Positions 53,384-61,257 of a stretch of 64,000 nt of DNA are shown here, piece after piece; within the stretch, counting starts at the first letter, position 1, and each line of letters starts with the position of its first letter. The DNA lies in NCBI RefSeq assembly GCF_038397755.1, contig NZ_CP151637.1, positions 4,030,001 to 4,094,000 of the forward strand. Reading direction: 5' to 3'. The stretch is from Microbacterium sp. LWH7-1.2. GTDB lineage: Bacteria; Actinomycetota; Actinomycetes; Actinomycetales; Microbacteriaceae. A program made the position numbers and the translations under genes. The notes under the pieces were generated by a model. That model did no database searches, was not told the origin of the DNA, and worked only from the letters and a program-made list of their open reading frames with translations.

Positions 53384-54766
53384 TCAGCCCGCGAAATCCG
53401 AGTCGTCGGTCCAGGCGGCGATGTCGACGCCGTGGTTGTCGGGTGATGTCAGAGTCCACCACTGCGGCGCGTGCGAATCGTCGGCCATCCGCCCACCCGC
53501 GGCCAGCGCCGCCGCCACCCGCGCCTCGACCTGGTCACGCGGCACCGAGATGTCGATGTGCGTGCGCCCGCGGCCCGGCTTCGGCGGCGCGAGCGGGTGG
53601 AACCACACGTGCGGGTTGCGGCGCAGGGGGTCGATCGCGTCCTCGGCGCCGAGCGGGTCGTAGCCGAGCGCGGCGCTCCAGAACGGCCGGACGTGCGCGT
53701 CCGGCCCCTGCGCCACGGCGATGCCGACGACGGTGAGCACGGACGGGTCGGCTTCCAGACCGAGCTCGCGGGCGGCGCGTGAGACGGATGCTGCGAGCTC
53801 GGCATCCGTCCGGCTCAGTGCGCCGTCGCGACGGCTGAAGGTCTTGACGAAGACGCCTTCGGGTCGGAGGTCGATGTCGGGGTAGTGGTCCAGGCCCTCC
53901 GCGATGGCGGCGACCTCCGCCACCAGACGCGCGCCCTGGGAGAGCGAGTCGGCGCGGAAGAAGGCGTGCGCGCCCCAGTAAAGGACCCGCCAGTCCTCCA
54001 CGCCCTCCGAAGCATGGAAGGCGACGGGGCTGATCGTCTCGACCTCCGGGGCGATCGTGCCGTCGCCCAGCGGCGGCTGCGCGAGGATGATGCGGGCCAG
54101 CTGCTGCGGACGCGTCAGCTGCGGCCAGTGCCCCGTCGGCAGGTCGACGTACGTGACGTCGCGCAGGCGCGCGAACTCCTGCACCGGCGGTGCCCCCGCG
54201 TCGATCCAGCCGTGCAGGTCGGCGACCGTGTACTCGGTCGCGACGGCGGTGACCGGGATGTCGAGCCGGCGTTCGTCGCCGAGGCGCTGGATGCCGGTGA
54301 CCACACCCGCGGGAGAGGGGATCGCGTACGTGCGGAACGCCGTCATGCCGCCCTCGCCGAGATCGCGGAGATCGGCTTCGTCGAACTCGCTCCAGGGGGG
54401 CAGGGGAAGCTCCCCGCCCTCCGTCGCGAACCCGTCCAGCAGTGGGTCGCCATCAGCGGTCGGAAATCCGCCGATGAGGATCAGCCGGGCGACACGGTCG
54501 GGGCGCGCGTCGGCCGCCGCGTAGACGATGCCCGCGCCGGCGGAGTGCCCGACCAGCACGACCTTCTCGCCGGGGGCCTCGTCGATGGCGGCGACGACGG
54601 CCGCGACGTGGTCGGCCAGAGTGATCGCGGAGCGGTCGGCATCCGCCGACCCCATACCCGGAAGCGTGAGCGGCACCGGCCGATGCCCTTCCCGTTCGAG
54701 GGCGGGCGCGACCTCGTACCACGCCCATCCGCCCATCCACAGACCTGCGACCAGGATGATGTCCAT
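53384..54766 (-). CDS. Three-domain fusion: alpha/beta hydrolase, pterin-dehydratase-like, VOC
   Basis: A 460-residue protein. Residues 1-230 form an alpha/beta hydrolase with the nucleophile elbow VLVGHSAGAG and catalytic His in PTGHWPQL. Residues about 240-330 resemble 4a-hydroxytetrahydrobiopterin dehydratase (GVEDWRVLYWGAHAFFRADS; EGLDHYPDIDLRPEGVFVKT; LSRTDAELAASVSRAA). Residues about 340-455 form a VOC/glyoxalase-like domain (PHVWFHPLAPPKPGRGRTHI; WTLTSPDNHGVDIAAW). PCD-VOC fusions are known in actinobacteria, but the N-terminal hydrolase in the same chain is unusual. The frame is continuous through both junctions. Confidence 0.8.
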   Translation of the reverse strand: MDIILVAGLWMGGWAWYEVAPALEREGHRPVPLTLPGMGSADADRSAITLADHVAAVVAAIDEAPGEKVVLVGHSAGAGIVYAAADARPDRVARLILIGGFPTADGDPLLDGFATEGGELPLPPWSEFDEADLRDLGEGGMTAFRTYAIPSPAGVVTGIQRLGDERRLDIPVTAVATEYTVADLHGWIDAGAPPVQEFARLRDVTYVDLPTGHWPQLTRPQQLARIILAQPPLGDGTIAPEVETISPVAFHASEGVEDWRVLYWGAHAFFRADSLSQGARLVAEVAAIAEGLDHYPDIDLRPEGVFVKTFSRRDGALSRTDAELAASVSRAARELGLEADPSVLTVVGIAVAQGPDAHVRPFWSAALGYDPLGAEDAIDPLRRNPHVWFHPLAPPKPGRGRTHIDISVPRDQVEARVAAALAAGGRMADDSHAPQWWTLTSPDNHGVDIAAWTDDSDFAG

Positions 54767-54865
54767 TCATGCTCCTCGCGACTCCGGGTGCAGTCAGTGT
54801 CGCGCCTCCCGCCGACATTCGCCACGATTCGGCGCGAAGCAGGAATACGTCGCACCCGAGCGCGC

Positions 54866-54894
54866 TTGAAGTTGATACCCCTAGGGGGTATAAC
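54866..54894 (+). promoter_or_regulatory. Promoter with CsoR-like operator before the copper ATPase
   Basis: TTGAAG (54866-54871) and TATAAC (54889-54894) are spaced by 17 bp. ATACCCCTAGGGGGTAT (54875-54891), a 7-3-7 palindrome of the CsoR/RcnR type, fills the spacer. No csoR gene is in the window. Confidence 0.72.
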
Positions 54895-54922
54895 GGACAC
54901 GTAGGTCGACGAGGAGAGCACC

Positions 54923-57226
54923 GTGACCGATCCGCATCACGACCACGAGCACGCGGCGCACGACCCTGCTGGCCATGACCACGCGGCGCATGACCACGCT
55001 GGGCGCGATCACACGGCGCACCACGCGGTCAGCGCCACGGCGACGACGGACGGCGCCGCCCACTCACAGCATGGCGCCCACGCCGATCACGGCGCCCACG
55101 CCGATCACGGCGCCCACGCCGATCACGGCGCCCACGCAGATCACGGTGCCCCGGTCGATCACGGTGCCCACACGGATCACGGCGCCCACGCCGCCTCTGC
55201 CGGGAACGGCGCGCACACGGGCCACGGGGGTCACGCCGGCCACGGCGCGGACCACGTCGCCCGCTTCCGGCGGCTGTTCTGGATCAACCTCGCCCTCGCC
55301 GTACCGGTCGTCGCGTTCTCGGGCATGTTCGCGATGGTGCTCGGCTACACGCTGCCCGACGGGCCGTGGGTCCGCTGGATCTCGCCGCTCGTCGGCACCG
55401 TCATGTACTTCTGGGGCGGCTGGCCGTTCCTGTCGGGCGCCGCGTCCGAGCTTCGCGCGCGCAAGCCCGGCATGATGCTGCTCATCGGGCTCGCGATCAC
55501 GGTCGCGTTCTTCGCCTCGTGGGGAGCGAGCCTCGGGCTGCTGCACCACGAACTCGAGTTCTGGTGGGAGCTGGCCCTCCTCATCGTGATCATGCTGCTC
55601 GGCCACTGGATCGAGATGCGCTCGCTTGCCCAGACGACGTCGGCGCTCGACTCGCTCGCGGCGCTCCTTCCCGACGAGGCCGAGCGGGTGGAAGGCGACC
55701 GCATCGTCACGGTGGCGCCGTCCGAGCTGCGTCTCGGCGACGTAGTGGTGGTGCGACCCGGGGGCAGCGTTCCCGCGGACGGGCGCATCGTCGACGGCGC
55801 TGCCGACATGGACGAGTCGATGGTCACGGGCGAGTCCCGCACTGTCGCTCGCGGGGCCGGCGACCAGGTGACCGCCGGCACCGTCGCGACCGACTCGGGC
55901 CTGCGGGTGGAGGTCACCGCCACCGGCGACGACACCACTCTCGCCGGCATCCAGCGGCTCGTCGCAGAGGCGCAGAACTCGAGCTCGCGCGCGCAGCGCC
56001 TGGCCGACCGCGCCGCGGGCTGGCTGTTCTGGTTCGCGCTGATCGCCGCCGCGCTGACCGCGATCATCTGGACCGCGTTCGGACTGCCCGACGAGGCGGT
56101 CGTGCGCACCATCACCGTGCTCGTGATCGCGTGCCCCCACGCGCTGGGGCTTGCGATCCCCCTCGTGGTGTCGATCGCGACCGAGCGCGCGGCGCGCGGC
56201 GGTGTGCTCGTCAAAGACCGCCTCGCCCTCGAGAGCATGCGGACGATCGGCGCCGTGCTGTTCGACAAGACCGGCACCCTCACGAAGGGCGAGCCGACGG
56301 TGGTCGACGTGGCAGCGGCGACCGACCTCGATGCCGACGGCGTGCTCGCGCTCGCCGCGGCGGCCGAGGCGGACAGCGAGCACCCGCTCGCGAAGGCGAT
56401 CGTGCGCGCCGCGCAGGAGCGCGGCCTCCCGCTCGCCCCCGCCTCCGGCTTCCAGTCGTCGCCGGCGGTCGGCGTGACCGCGACGGTCGACGGGCACGTC
56501 GTCCGGGTCGGCGGACCGCGCCTTCTCGCAGAGATCGGCGCCACGGATATCGCTGCCGCCGGCATCTGGCGCGACGGGGGCTCGATCGTGCTCCACGTCG
56601 TCCGCGACGGCGCGGTCGTCGGCGGGCTCGCGCTCGCCGACGAGATCCGGCCCGAATCGCGGGAGGCCGTCGATGCGCTGCACAAGCTCGGGGTCGCGGT
56701 CGTGATGATCACGGGCGATGCCGAACCCGTCGCGCAGTCGGTGGCTCAGGCGCTCGGCATCCGTCGCGTCTTCGCCGGTGTGCGCCCCGAAGACAAGGAG
56801 CGCAAGGTCGCCGAACTGCAGGGCGAGGGCCTCAAGGTCGCGATGGTGGGGGACGGCGTGAACGACGCGCCGGCGCTCGCGCGTGCCGACGTGGGCATCG
56901 CGATCGGCGCCGGAACCGACGTCGCCATCGGCTCGGCGGGTGTGATCCTCGCATCGAGCGATCCGCGATCGGTGCTGTCGGTCATCGAGCTGTCGCGTGC
57001 GAGCTACCGCAAGATGACTCAGAACCTGTGGTGGGCCGCGGGATACAACCTCATCTCGGTCCCGCTCGCCGCCGGAGTCCTCGCCCCGATCGGCTTCGTG
57101 CTGCCGATGTCGGTCGGCGCGATCCTGATGTCGCTGTCGACGGTCGTGGTGGCGCTGAACGCCCAGCTGCTGCGCCGGCTCGATCTCAGCCCCGAGCGGA
57201 GCGCCCGCGCCGTCCTCGATCGCTGA
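54923..57226 (+). CDS. copB: Copper-translocating P1B-type ATPase (CopB-like) with His-rich N-terminus
   Basis: A 767-residue protein from GTG 54923 behind GAGGAGAGC. The first 110 residues are His-rich, with a GAHADH tandem repeat, instead of the CxxC metal-binding domains of CopA. Eight spans follow. VIACPHALGLAIPL holds the CPH motif of the P1B-3 (CopB) class. MDESMVTGES is the actuator, VLFDKTGTLTKGEP the phosphorylated Asp, SEHPLAKAI the nucleotide-binding His-Pro, and MVGDGVNDAPAL the hinge. It should export copper (Cu2+/Cu+) or related metal. The promoter carries a CsoR-like operator. Confidence 0.9.
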   Translation: MTDPHHDHEHAAHDPAGHDHAAHDHAGRDHTAHHAVSATATTDGAAHSQHGAHADHGAHADHGAHADHGAHADHGAPVDHGAHTDHGAHAASAGNGAHTGHGGHAGHGADHVARFRRLFWINLALAVPVVAFSGMFAMVLGYTLPDGPWVRWISPLVGTVMYFWGGWPFLSGAASELRARKPGMMLLIGLAITVAFFASWGASLGLLHHELEFWWELALLIVIMLLGHWIEMRSLAQTTSALDSLAALLPDEAERVEGDRIVTVAPSELRLGDVVVVRPGGSVPADGRIVDGAADMDESMVTGESRTVARGAGDQVTAGTVATDSGLRVEVTATGDDTTLAGIQRLVAEAQNSSSRAQRLADRAAGWLFWFALIAAALTAIIWTAFGLPDEAVVRTITVLVIACPHALGLAIPLVVSIATERAARGGVLVKDRLALESMRTIGAVLFDKTGTLTKGEPTVVDVAAATDLDADGVLALAAAAEADSEHPLAKAIVRAAQERGLPLAPASGFQSSPAVGVTATVDGHVVRVGGPRLLAEIGATDIAAAGIWRDGGSIVLHVVRDGAVVGGLALADEIRPESREAVDALHKLGVAVVMITGDAEPVAQSVAQALGIRRVFAGVRPEDKERKVAELQGEGLKVAMVGDGVNDAPALARADVGIAIGAGTDVAIGSAGVILASSDPRSVLSVIELSRASYRKMTQNLWWAAGYNLISVPLAAGVLAPIGFVLPMSVGAILMSLSTVVVALNAQLLRRLDLSPERSARAVLDR
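55077..55190 (+). repeat. 18-bp tandem repeat coding for GAHADH
   Basis: The unit GGCGCCCACGCCGATCAC occurs four times nearly perfectly and then in three diverged copies (GAPVDH, GAHTDH, GAHAAS). It encodes the His-rich metal-binding segment of the ATPase. Copy number could vary between strains. Confidence 0.85.
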
Positions 57227-57233
57227 CCCGGAC

Positions 57234-57273
57234 ACGGATGCTGCGACCCGAAGCGCCGGGTCGCAGCATCCGT
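57234..57273. terminator. Terminator after the copper ATPase
   Basis: ACGGATGCTGCGACCC and its complement form a 16-bp perfect stem with an 8-base loop, 8 bp after the stop. It is built on the ACGGATGC word. Confidence 0.78.
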
Positions 57274-57299
57274 CGTCCCTTCCCCGATATGTCGCGGGA

Positions 57300-57305
57300 T
57301 AGGGT
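57300..57305 (+). promoter_or_regulatory. -10 element of a leaderless-type start
   Basis: TAGGGT stands 6 bp before ATG 57312. Confidence 0.45.
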
Positions 57306-57311
57306 TTGAGG

Positions 57312-58181
57312 ATGACGACGACTCCTCCCGGCTGGTACGACGACGGTCACGGCGCGATGCGCTGGTGGGACGGCACTCAGTGGACGGATCACGTCGCGCA
57401 GCCCGATCCGGAGACCTCGCCGGCGCCGTCCGAGGCGGAGATCGTGGCCTCCCAGCTGGGATTCGACCAGCAGGCCGAGGTGACCGTTCCGGCCGATGCC
57501 GCCGCCCGTCCCGAGGGTTCGGCCGAGTCCGACGCCGTCGTTCACCCCGGCCATCCGGCCGCGCCGGGGCAGTCTCCGGCGGTGGACGGGTATGCGCCCG
57601 TCGAGGGGTATCCGCAGGGGGTCTATCCCGGAACGCCCGCCGGCGTCGCCCCGGCCGGGGGCGGCTTCTCCGCGGCGACCGAGCCTCGCAGCAAGTCGAA
57701 GCTGTGGATCGTGTGGGTCGTGCTCGGTGTCGTGCTGCTGGGAATCGTGATCGCGGCAGCCGTCGTGATCCCGCTGCTGCTGCTGTCGGCGTCGACCGCG
57801 GACTCGGGCGGCCAGTCCGACGACGAGCGCACAGCGGTCGCGACCGTCGGGCTCTACGACGACGCCTGGCAGGAGGGCGACTGCGAGAAGCTCATCGCTG
57901 CCACGACCGAACAATTCCGTATCGATTCGGAGCTGAACGATTGCGCCGCCTTCGCCGATCAGGCCGCGGCCTTCAGCACGGGCATCGAGGACTACACGGT
58001 GAACATCACCGACGTGGAGACTGTCGGCGACGAGATCACCGTGACGACGAACGAGACCTTCACGTCGCTCGTCGACGAGAACGGCGAGCCGACCGAGCCC
58101 ACCGAGGGCGCACAGGTCTACGAGTACACGCTGGTCGAGTCCGACGGTGAGTGGCTGATCGACTACCTGTACTCGGAATGA
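57312..58181 (+). CDS. DUF2510-domain single-span membrane protein
   Basis: A 289-residue protein. Residues about 5-30 are a DUF2510 motif (PPGWYDDGHGAMRWWDGTQW). A Pro/Ala-rich linker follows, then a span (LWIVWVVLGVVLLGIVIAAA) and an extracellular domain (VGLYDDAWQEGDCEKLIAAT and on) resembling SnoaL/DUF4878-type cone folds. It is probably a surface-exposed domain anchored by one span with DUF2510 inside. Function unknown. The stop overlaps the next ATG (ATGA). Confidence 0.75.
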   Translation: MTTTPPGWYDDGHGAMRWWDGTQWTDHVAQPDPETSPAPSEAEIVASQLGFDQQAEVTVPADAAARPEGSAESDAVVHPGHPAAPGQSPAVDGYAPVEGYPQGVYPGTPAGVAPAGGGFSAATEPRSKSKLWIVWVVLGVVLLGIVIAAAVVIPLLLLSASTADSGGQSDDERTAVATVGLYDDAWQEGDCEKLIAATTEQFRIDSELNDCAAFADQAAAFSTGIEDYTVNITDVETVGDEITVTTNETFTSLVDENGEPTEPTEGAQVYEYTLVESDGEWLIDYLYSE

Positions 58182-59017
58182 CGCCGCACGACACCGCACG
58201 CCCCGCCCACGACGCTCGCTTCATCCTCACCTGCGTCGGGATCGGTCTGCTCGCCGGCCTGTTGTCGGGCCTGTTCGGCGTGGGCGGCGGCACGGTCATC
58301 GTGCCCTTCCTCGTGCTGTTCCTCCGCTTCGACCAGCGCCTCGCGGCCGGTACGTCGCTCGCGGCGATCGTGCCCACCGCGACGGTCGGCGTCATCTCGT
58401 ACGCCGTGCACGGCTCGGTGGCGTGGATCCCCGCGCTGCTGCTGGCCGCCGGCGCGGTGTTCGGCGCCCAGATCGGCACGTGGCTGCTGCCGCGCCTCTC
58501 GCTGACAGTGCTGCGGTGGGCGTTCGTCGGCTTCCTCGCCGCCGTCATCGTGAGCCTGTTCATCGTCATCCCGTCGCGCGACGCCGAGCTCTCGCTCACA
58601 TGGCTGAGCGGCGTCCTGCTCGTCGTGCTGGGCGTGATCACCGGCATCCTGTCCGGGCTCATCGGCGTCGGCGGCGGCATCATCGTGGTCCCCGCGCTCA
58701 TGGTGCTGTTCGGCACGAGCGACCTCGTGGCCAAGGGAACGTCACTGCTCATGATGATCCCGACGGCGGTCTCGGGCACGGTCGGCAACATCCGCCGGCG
58801 CAACGTGGACCTCGTCGCCGCGGCGATCATCGGCGTCGCGGCGTGCACGACGACCGCGCTCGGCGCGTGGGCGGCGACCCTCATCGATCCCTTCGTGGGC
58901 AACATGCTGTTCGCGGCGTACCTGGTGATCATCGCGGTGCAGATGGGCCTGCGGGCCTGGCGCGGCCGCCCTCGCCCGGCGACCGGCCCGACCGGGCCGG
59001 CGGAGCCCGCTCGGTAG
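58178..59017 (+). CDS. TauE/SafE-type sulfite exporter family protein
   Basis: A 279-residue protein. Two copies of the family motif are visible: GLLAGLLSGLFGVGGGTVIV near residue 20 and VITGILSGLIGVGGGIIVVP near residue 158, with about eight spans in all. Members export sulfite or organosulfur compounds, or act in sulfur and metal homeostasis. ATG 58178 overlaps the DUF2510 stop. Substrate not determinable. Confidence 0.87.
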   Translation: MTPHDTARPAHDARFILTCVGIGLLAGLLSGLFGVGGGTVIVPFLVLFLRFDQRLAAGTSLAAIVPTATVGVISYAVHGSVAWIPALLLAAGAVFGAQIGTWLLPRLSLTVLRWAFVGFLAAVIVSLFIVIPSRDAELSLTWLSGVLLVVLGVITGILSGLIGVGGGIIVVPALMVLFGTSDLVAKGTSLLMMIPTAVSGTVGNIRRRNVDLVAAAIIGVAACTTTALGAWAATLIDPFVGNMLFAAYLVIIAVQMGLRAWRGRPRPATGPTGPAEPAR

Positions 59018-59020
59018 GAT
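59015..59020 (+). promoter_or_regulatory. -10 element of a leaderless-type start
   Basis: TAGGAT stands 6 bp before GTG 59027, inside the end of the TauE gene. Confidence 0.45.
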
Positions 59021-59026
59021 GGCCTG

Positions 59027-59476
59027 GTGCCAGTGAACCCCGAGCTCGTCGGCCGCGACTTCCCGCCGACGACCCCCTACCTCGTGGGTCGCGAGAAGGT
59101 GCGCGAGTTCGCGCGCGCCGTCTTCGCCGATGACCCGCAGCACACCGACCCCGCCGCCGCCCAGGCGCTCGGCTATGCCGACGTCGTCGCGCCGCCGACC
59201 TTCGCGATCGTCGTGACCGACGCCACGCTCCAGCAGCTGCTGGGCGAGCCCGACTCGGGCATCGTCCTCAAGAACGTGCTGCACGCCGAGCAGAGGTTCC
59301 GCTACTCGCGGCCGATCGTGGCGGGCGACGAGCTGACCGCGAAGCTCTCCGTCACCGGTGTCCGGCGCATGGGCGCGGCCGCGATGGTGACGAGCGAGTC
59401 CGAGATCACGGATGCCGCGGGCGACCACGTCGTCACCACGACGTCCGTCCTGCTCGTGGGGGAGGACGACCAGTGA
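59027..59476 (+). CDS. MaoC-type dehydratase, HadA-like subunit
   Basis: A 149-residue hot-dog-fold protein from GTG 59027. VNPELVGRDFPPTTPYLVGR, then EKVREFARAVFADDPQHTDP, is the FAS1-type dehydratase N-terminal domain of HadA/HadC proteins. It lacks the hydratase-2 Asp/His motif, as expected for the substrate-binding subunit. It pairs with the catalytic HadB-like product of the next gene (GTGA overlap). In actinobacteria this pair next to murB is conserved and is linked to fatty-acid elongation (3-hydroxyacyl-ACP dehydration). Confidence 0.85.
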   Translation: MPVNPELVGRDFPPTTPYLVGREKVREFARAVFADDPQHTDPAAAQALGYADVVAPPTFAIVVTDATLQQLLGEPDSGIVLKNVLHAEQRFRYSRPIVAGDELTAKLSVTGVRRMGAAAMVTSESEITDAAGDHVVTTTSVLLVGEDDQ

Positions 59477-59886
59477 GCGCGCTCCACAACCTGACCGTCG
59501 GCGACGTCGTCGCCGAGCGCACCGTGCATCTCACCCGCGAGTCCCTCGTGCGCTACGCCGGGGCCTCCGGGGACTTCAACCCGATCCACTACCGCGACGA
59601 TGTGGCTTCCGCGGTGGGCCTGCCGGGCGTCCTCGCCCACGGCATGCTCACCATGGGCCTCGCCGTCGGCACGATCGAGTCGTGGGTCGGCGACACCGGC
59701 CGCATCCTCGAGTACGGCGTGCGCTTCACCAAGCCCGTCGTCGTCGATCCCGAAACCGGCGCCGACGTCACCGTCGTCGCGAAGGTGGGCGCGGTCGACG
59801 AGGAGTCGGCGCGCATCGACCTCACCGTGTCGTTCGAAGGCAACACCGTGCTCGTCAAGGCGCAGGTCCGCGTCCGGACCGTCTGA
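59473..59886 (+). CDS. MaoC-type dehydratase, HadB-like catalytic subunit
   Basis: A 137-residue hot-dog-fold protein. YAGASGDFNPIHYRDD contains the catalytic Asp and His of hydratase-2, and LPGVLAHGMLTMGLAVG matches the following helix. It should dehydrate 3-hydroxyacyl-ACP together with the HadA-like subunit. Start GTG 59473 overlaps the upstream stop. murB begins 3 bp after the stop. Confidence 0.88.
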   Translation: MSALHNLTVGDVVAERTVHLTRESLVRYAGASGDFNPIHYRDDVASAVGLPGVLAHGMLTMGLAVGTIESWVGDTGRILEYGVRFTKPVVVDPETGADVTVVAKVGAVDEESARIDLTVSFEGNTVLVKAQVRVRTV

Positions 59887-59889
59887 CAC

Positions 59890-61026
59890 ATGCCCGAAGC
59901 AACCCCGATCCCGCTCGCGCGGCTCACGACGCTGCGCACCGGCGGCACGCCAGACCGCATGATCGACGCCCCCACGACCGCCGAGCTTGTCGACGCCCTG
60001 CGGGAGGTGTGGGCCACCGGCGACGAGTGGCTCGTGCTGGGCGGCGGATCGAACCTGTTCGTCGGCGACGAGCCGTTCGAGGGCACCGTCGTGCGCGTGC
60101 TCACGACCGGCATCGAACGGATGCCGTCGCCCGTCCCCGCACGCGTGCGGCTCAAGGTTCAGGCGGGCCACGACTGGGACGACCTCGTCGCGTTCGCCGT
60201 CGCCGAAGGACTGGGCGGCATCGAGGCGATGTCGGGGATCCCCGGAACCGTCGGCGCCGCCCCGGTGCAGAACATCGGCGCGTACGGCCAGGAGATCGTG
60301 CAGACCCTGAGCGAAGTCGAGCTGCTCGACGAATCGACCGGCGAGGTCTCCACCGTTCCGGCCGCCGAGCTGGGGCTGGGCTTCCGCACGTCGGTGCTCA
60401 AGCACCACTACGGATCGGCGCCCGCCCGGCGGGCGGTGATCCTCACGGTCACGCTCGACCTGCCCGACATCGGTCAGGGCGCGCGCCGTATCGCCGGCGA
60501 CCAGCTCCGAACCGCACTGCGCCTCGGCCCCGACGACGAGGTGACGCTCGCGTGGGTGCGCGACCGCATCCTCGAGACCCGCCGCAGCAAGGGGATGGTG
60601 CTCGACGCCGACGACCCCGACACGTACAGCGCCGGGTCGTTCTTCCAGAACGCCGTGGTCTCGGCATCCTTCGCCCGCACGCTCCCCGAGGCGTGCCCGC
60701 GCTGGCCCGTGCACCCCGACCTCGACCCCGTGCTCGTCATCCCGCTGGCGAACTTCGACGGCTACGTGCCCGCGCCCACGACCGTGGAGTCCGACGTGAA
60801 AGTGAGCGCCGGCTGGCTCATCGAGCACGCCGGCGTGCGCAAGGGTTTCAAGCTGCCGCGCTCGCGCGCCGGCCTGTCGACCAAGCACGCCCTGGCGCTC
60901 ACGAACCGGGGCCACGCGACCGCCGCCGAGCTCGCCGAGCTCGCGCGCTTCATCCAGGGCCGCGTGCAGTCCGAGTTCGGCCTGATCCTGCAGCCCGAGC
61001 CCGTCCTGGTGAACGTCGAGCTCTAA
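59890..61026 (+). CDS. murB: UDP-N-acetylmuramate dehydrogenase
   Basis: A 378-residue protein. FAD-binding motif LVLGGGSNLFVGDEPFEG, then the central signature GIPGTVGAAPVQNIGAYGQE, and the catalytic Ser region YSAGSFFQNAVV. The C-terminal Glu lies near LILQPEPVLVNVEL. It is long for the family but typical of actinobacterial type I MurB. It reduces UDP-GlcNAc-enolpyruvate to UDP-MurNAc for peptidoglycan. Cotranscribed with the hadAB-like genes. Confidence 0.95.
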   Translation: MPEATPIPLARLTTLRTGGTPDRMIDAPTTAELVDALREVWATGDEWLVLGGGSNLFVGDEPFEGTVVRVLTTGIERMPSPVPARVRLKVQAGHDWDDLVAFAVAEGLGGIEAMSGIPGTVGAAPVQNIGAYGQEIVQTLSEVELLDESTGEVSTVPAAELGLGFRTSVLKHHYGSAPARRAVILTVTLDLPDIGQGARRIAGDQLRTALRLGPDDEVTLAWVRDRILETRRSKGMVLDADDPDTYSAGSFFQNAVVSASFARTLPEACPRWPVHPDLDPVLVIPLANFDGYVPAPTTVESDVKVSAGWLIEHAGVRKGFKLPRSRAGLSTKHALALTNRGHATAAELAELARFIQGRVQSEFGLILQPEPVLVNVEL

Positions 61027-61056
61027 CCCCCGCCCCCGGCCCCGCGCGCTGCATTT

Positions 61057-61183
61057 TGGCGAGTCGCCAGTGTCCACGCAAATGCGCGACGATTCTCGGC
61101 GAATCGCCGCTCAGGGTTTCGCGCTCGATTTTGGCGAGTCGCCGGAACAGGCGGCATTCGCCCTCATTCTTGGCGAGTCGCCA
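61057..61183. repeat. Four short palindromic repeats (TGGCGAGTCGCCA type)
   Basis: TGGCGAGTCGCCA (61057-61069), CGGCGAATCGCCG (61097-61109), TGGCGAGTCGCCG (61132-61144) and TGGCGAGTCGCCA (61171-61183) recur every 35-40 bp between murB and the DUF559-type gene. Each is a 13-bp palindrome around one central base. The last three are each preceded by GATT or CATT with a T/C run. Confidence 0.85.
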
Positions 61184-61257
61184 GAAGAGTTGACAAGACG
61201 TGTTCGACGGCCGCCCGACGTCGCGGCCGGGACACGCGCCAGGGCGCGATGCGCAGA

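Noticed and set aside
55064..57235. A 723-codon minus-strand open frame opposite copB
   Set aside because: Antisense to a clear P-type ATPase; composition is that of a shadow frame.
61057..61183. CRISPR array
   Set aside because: The repeats are only 13 bp, palindromic, diverged and unevenly spaced at 35-40 bp, with no cas genes in the window.
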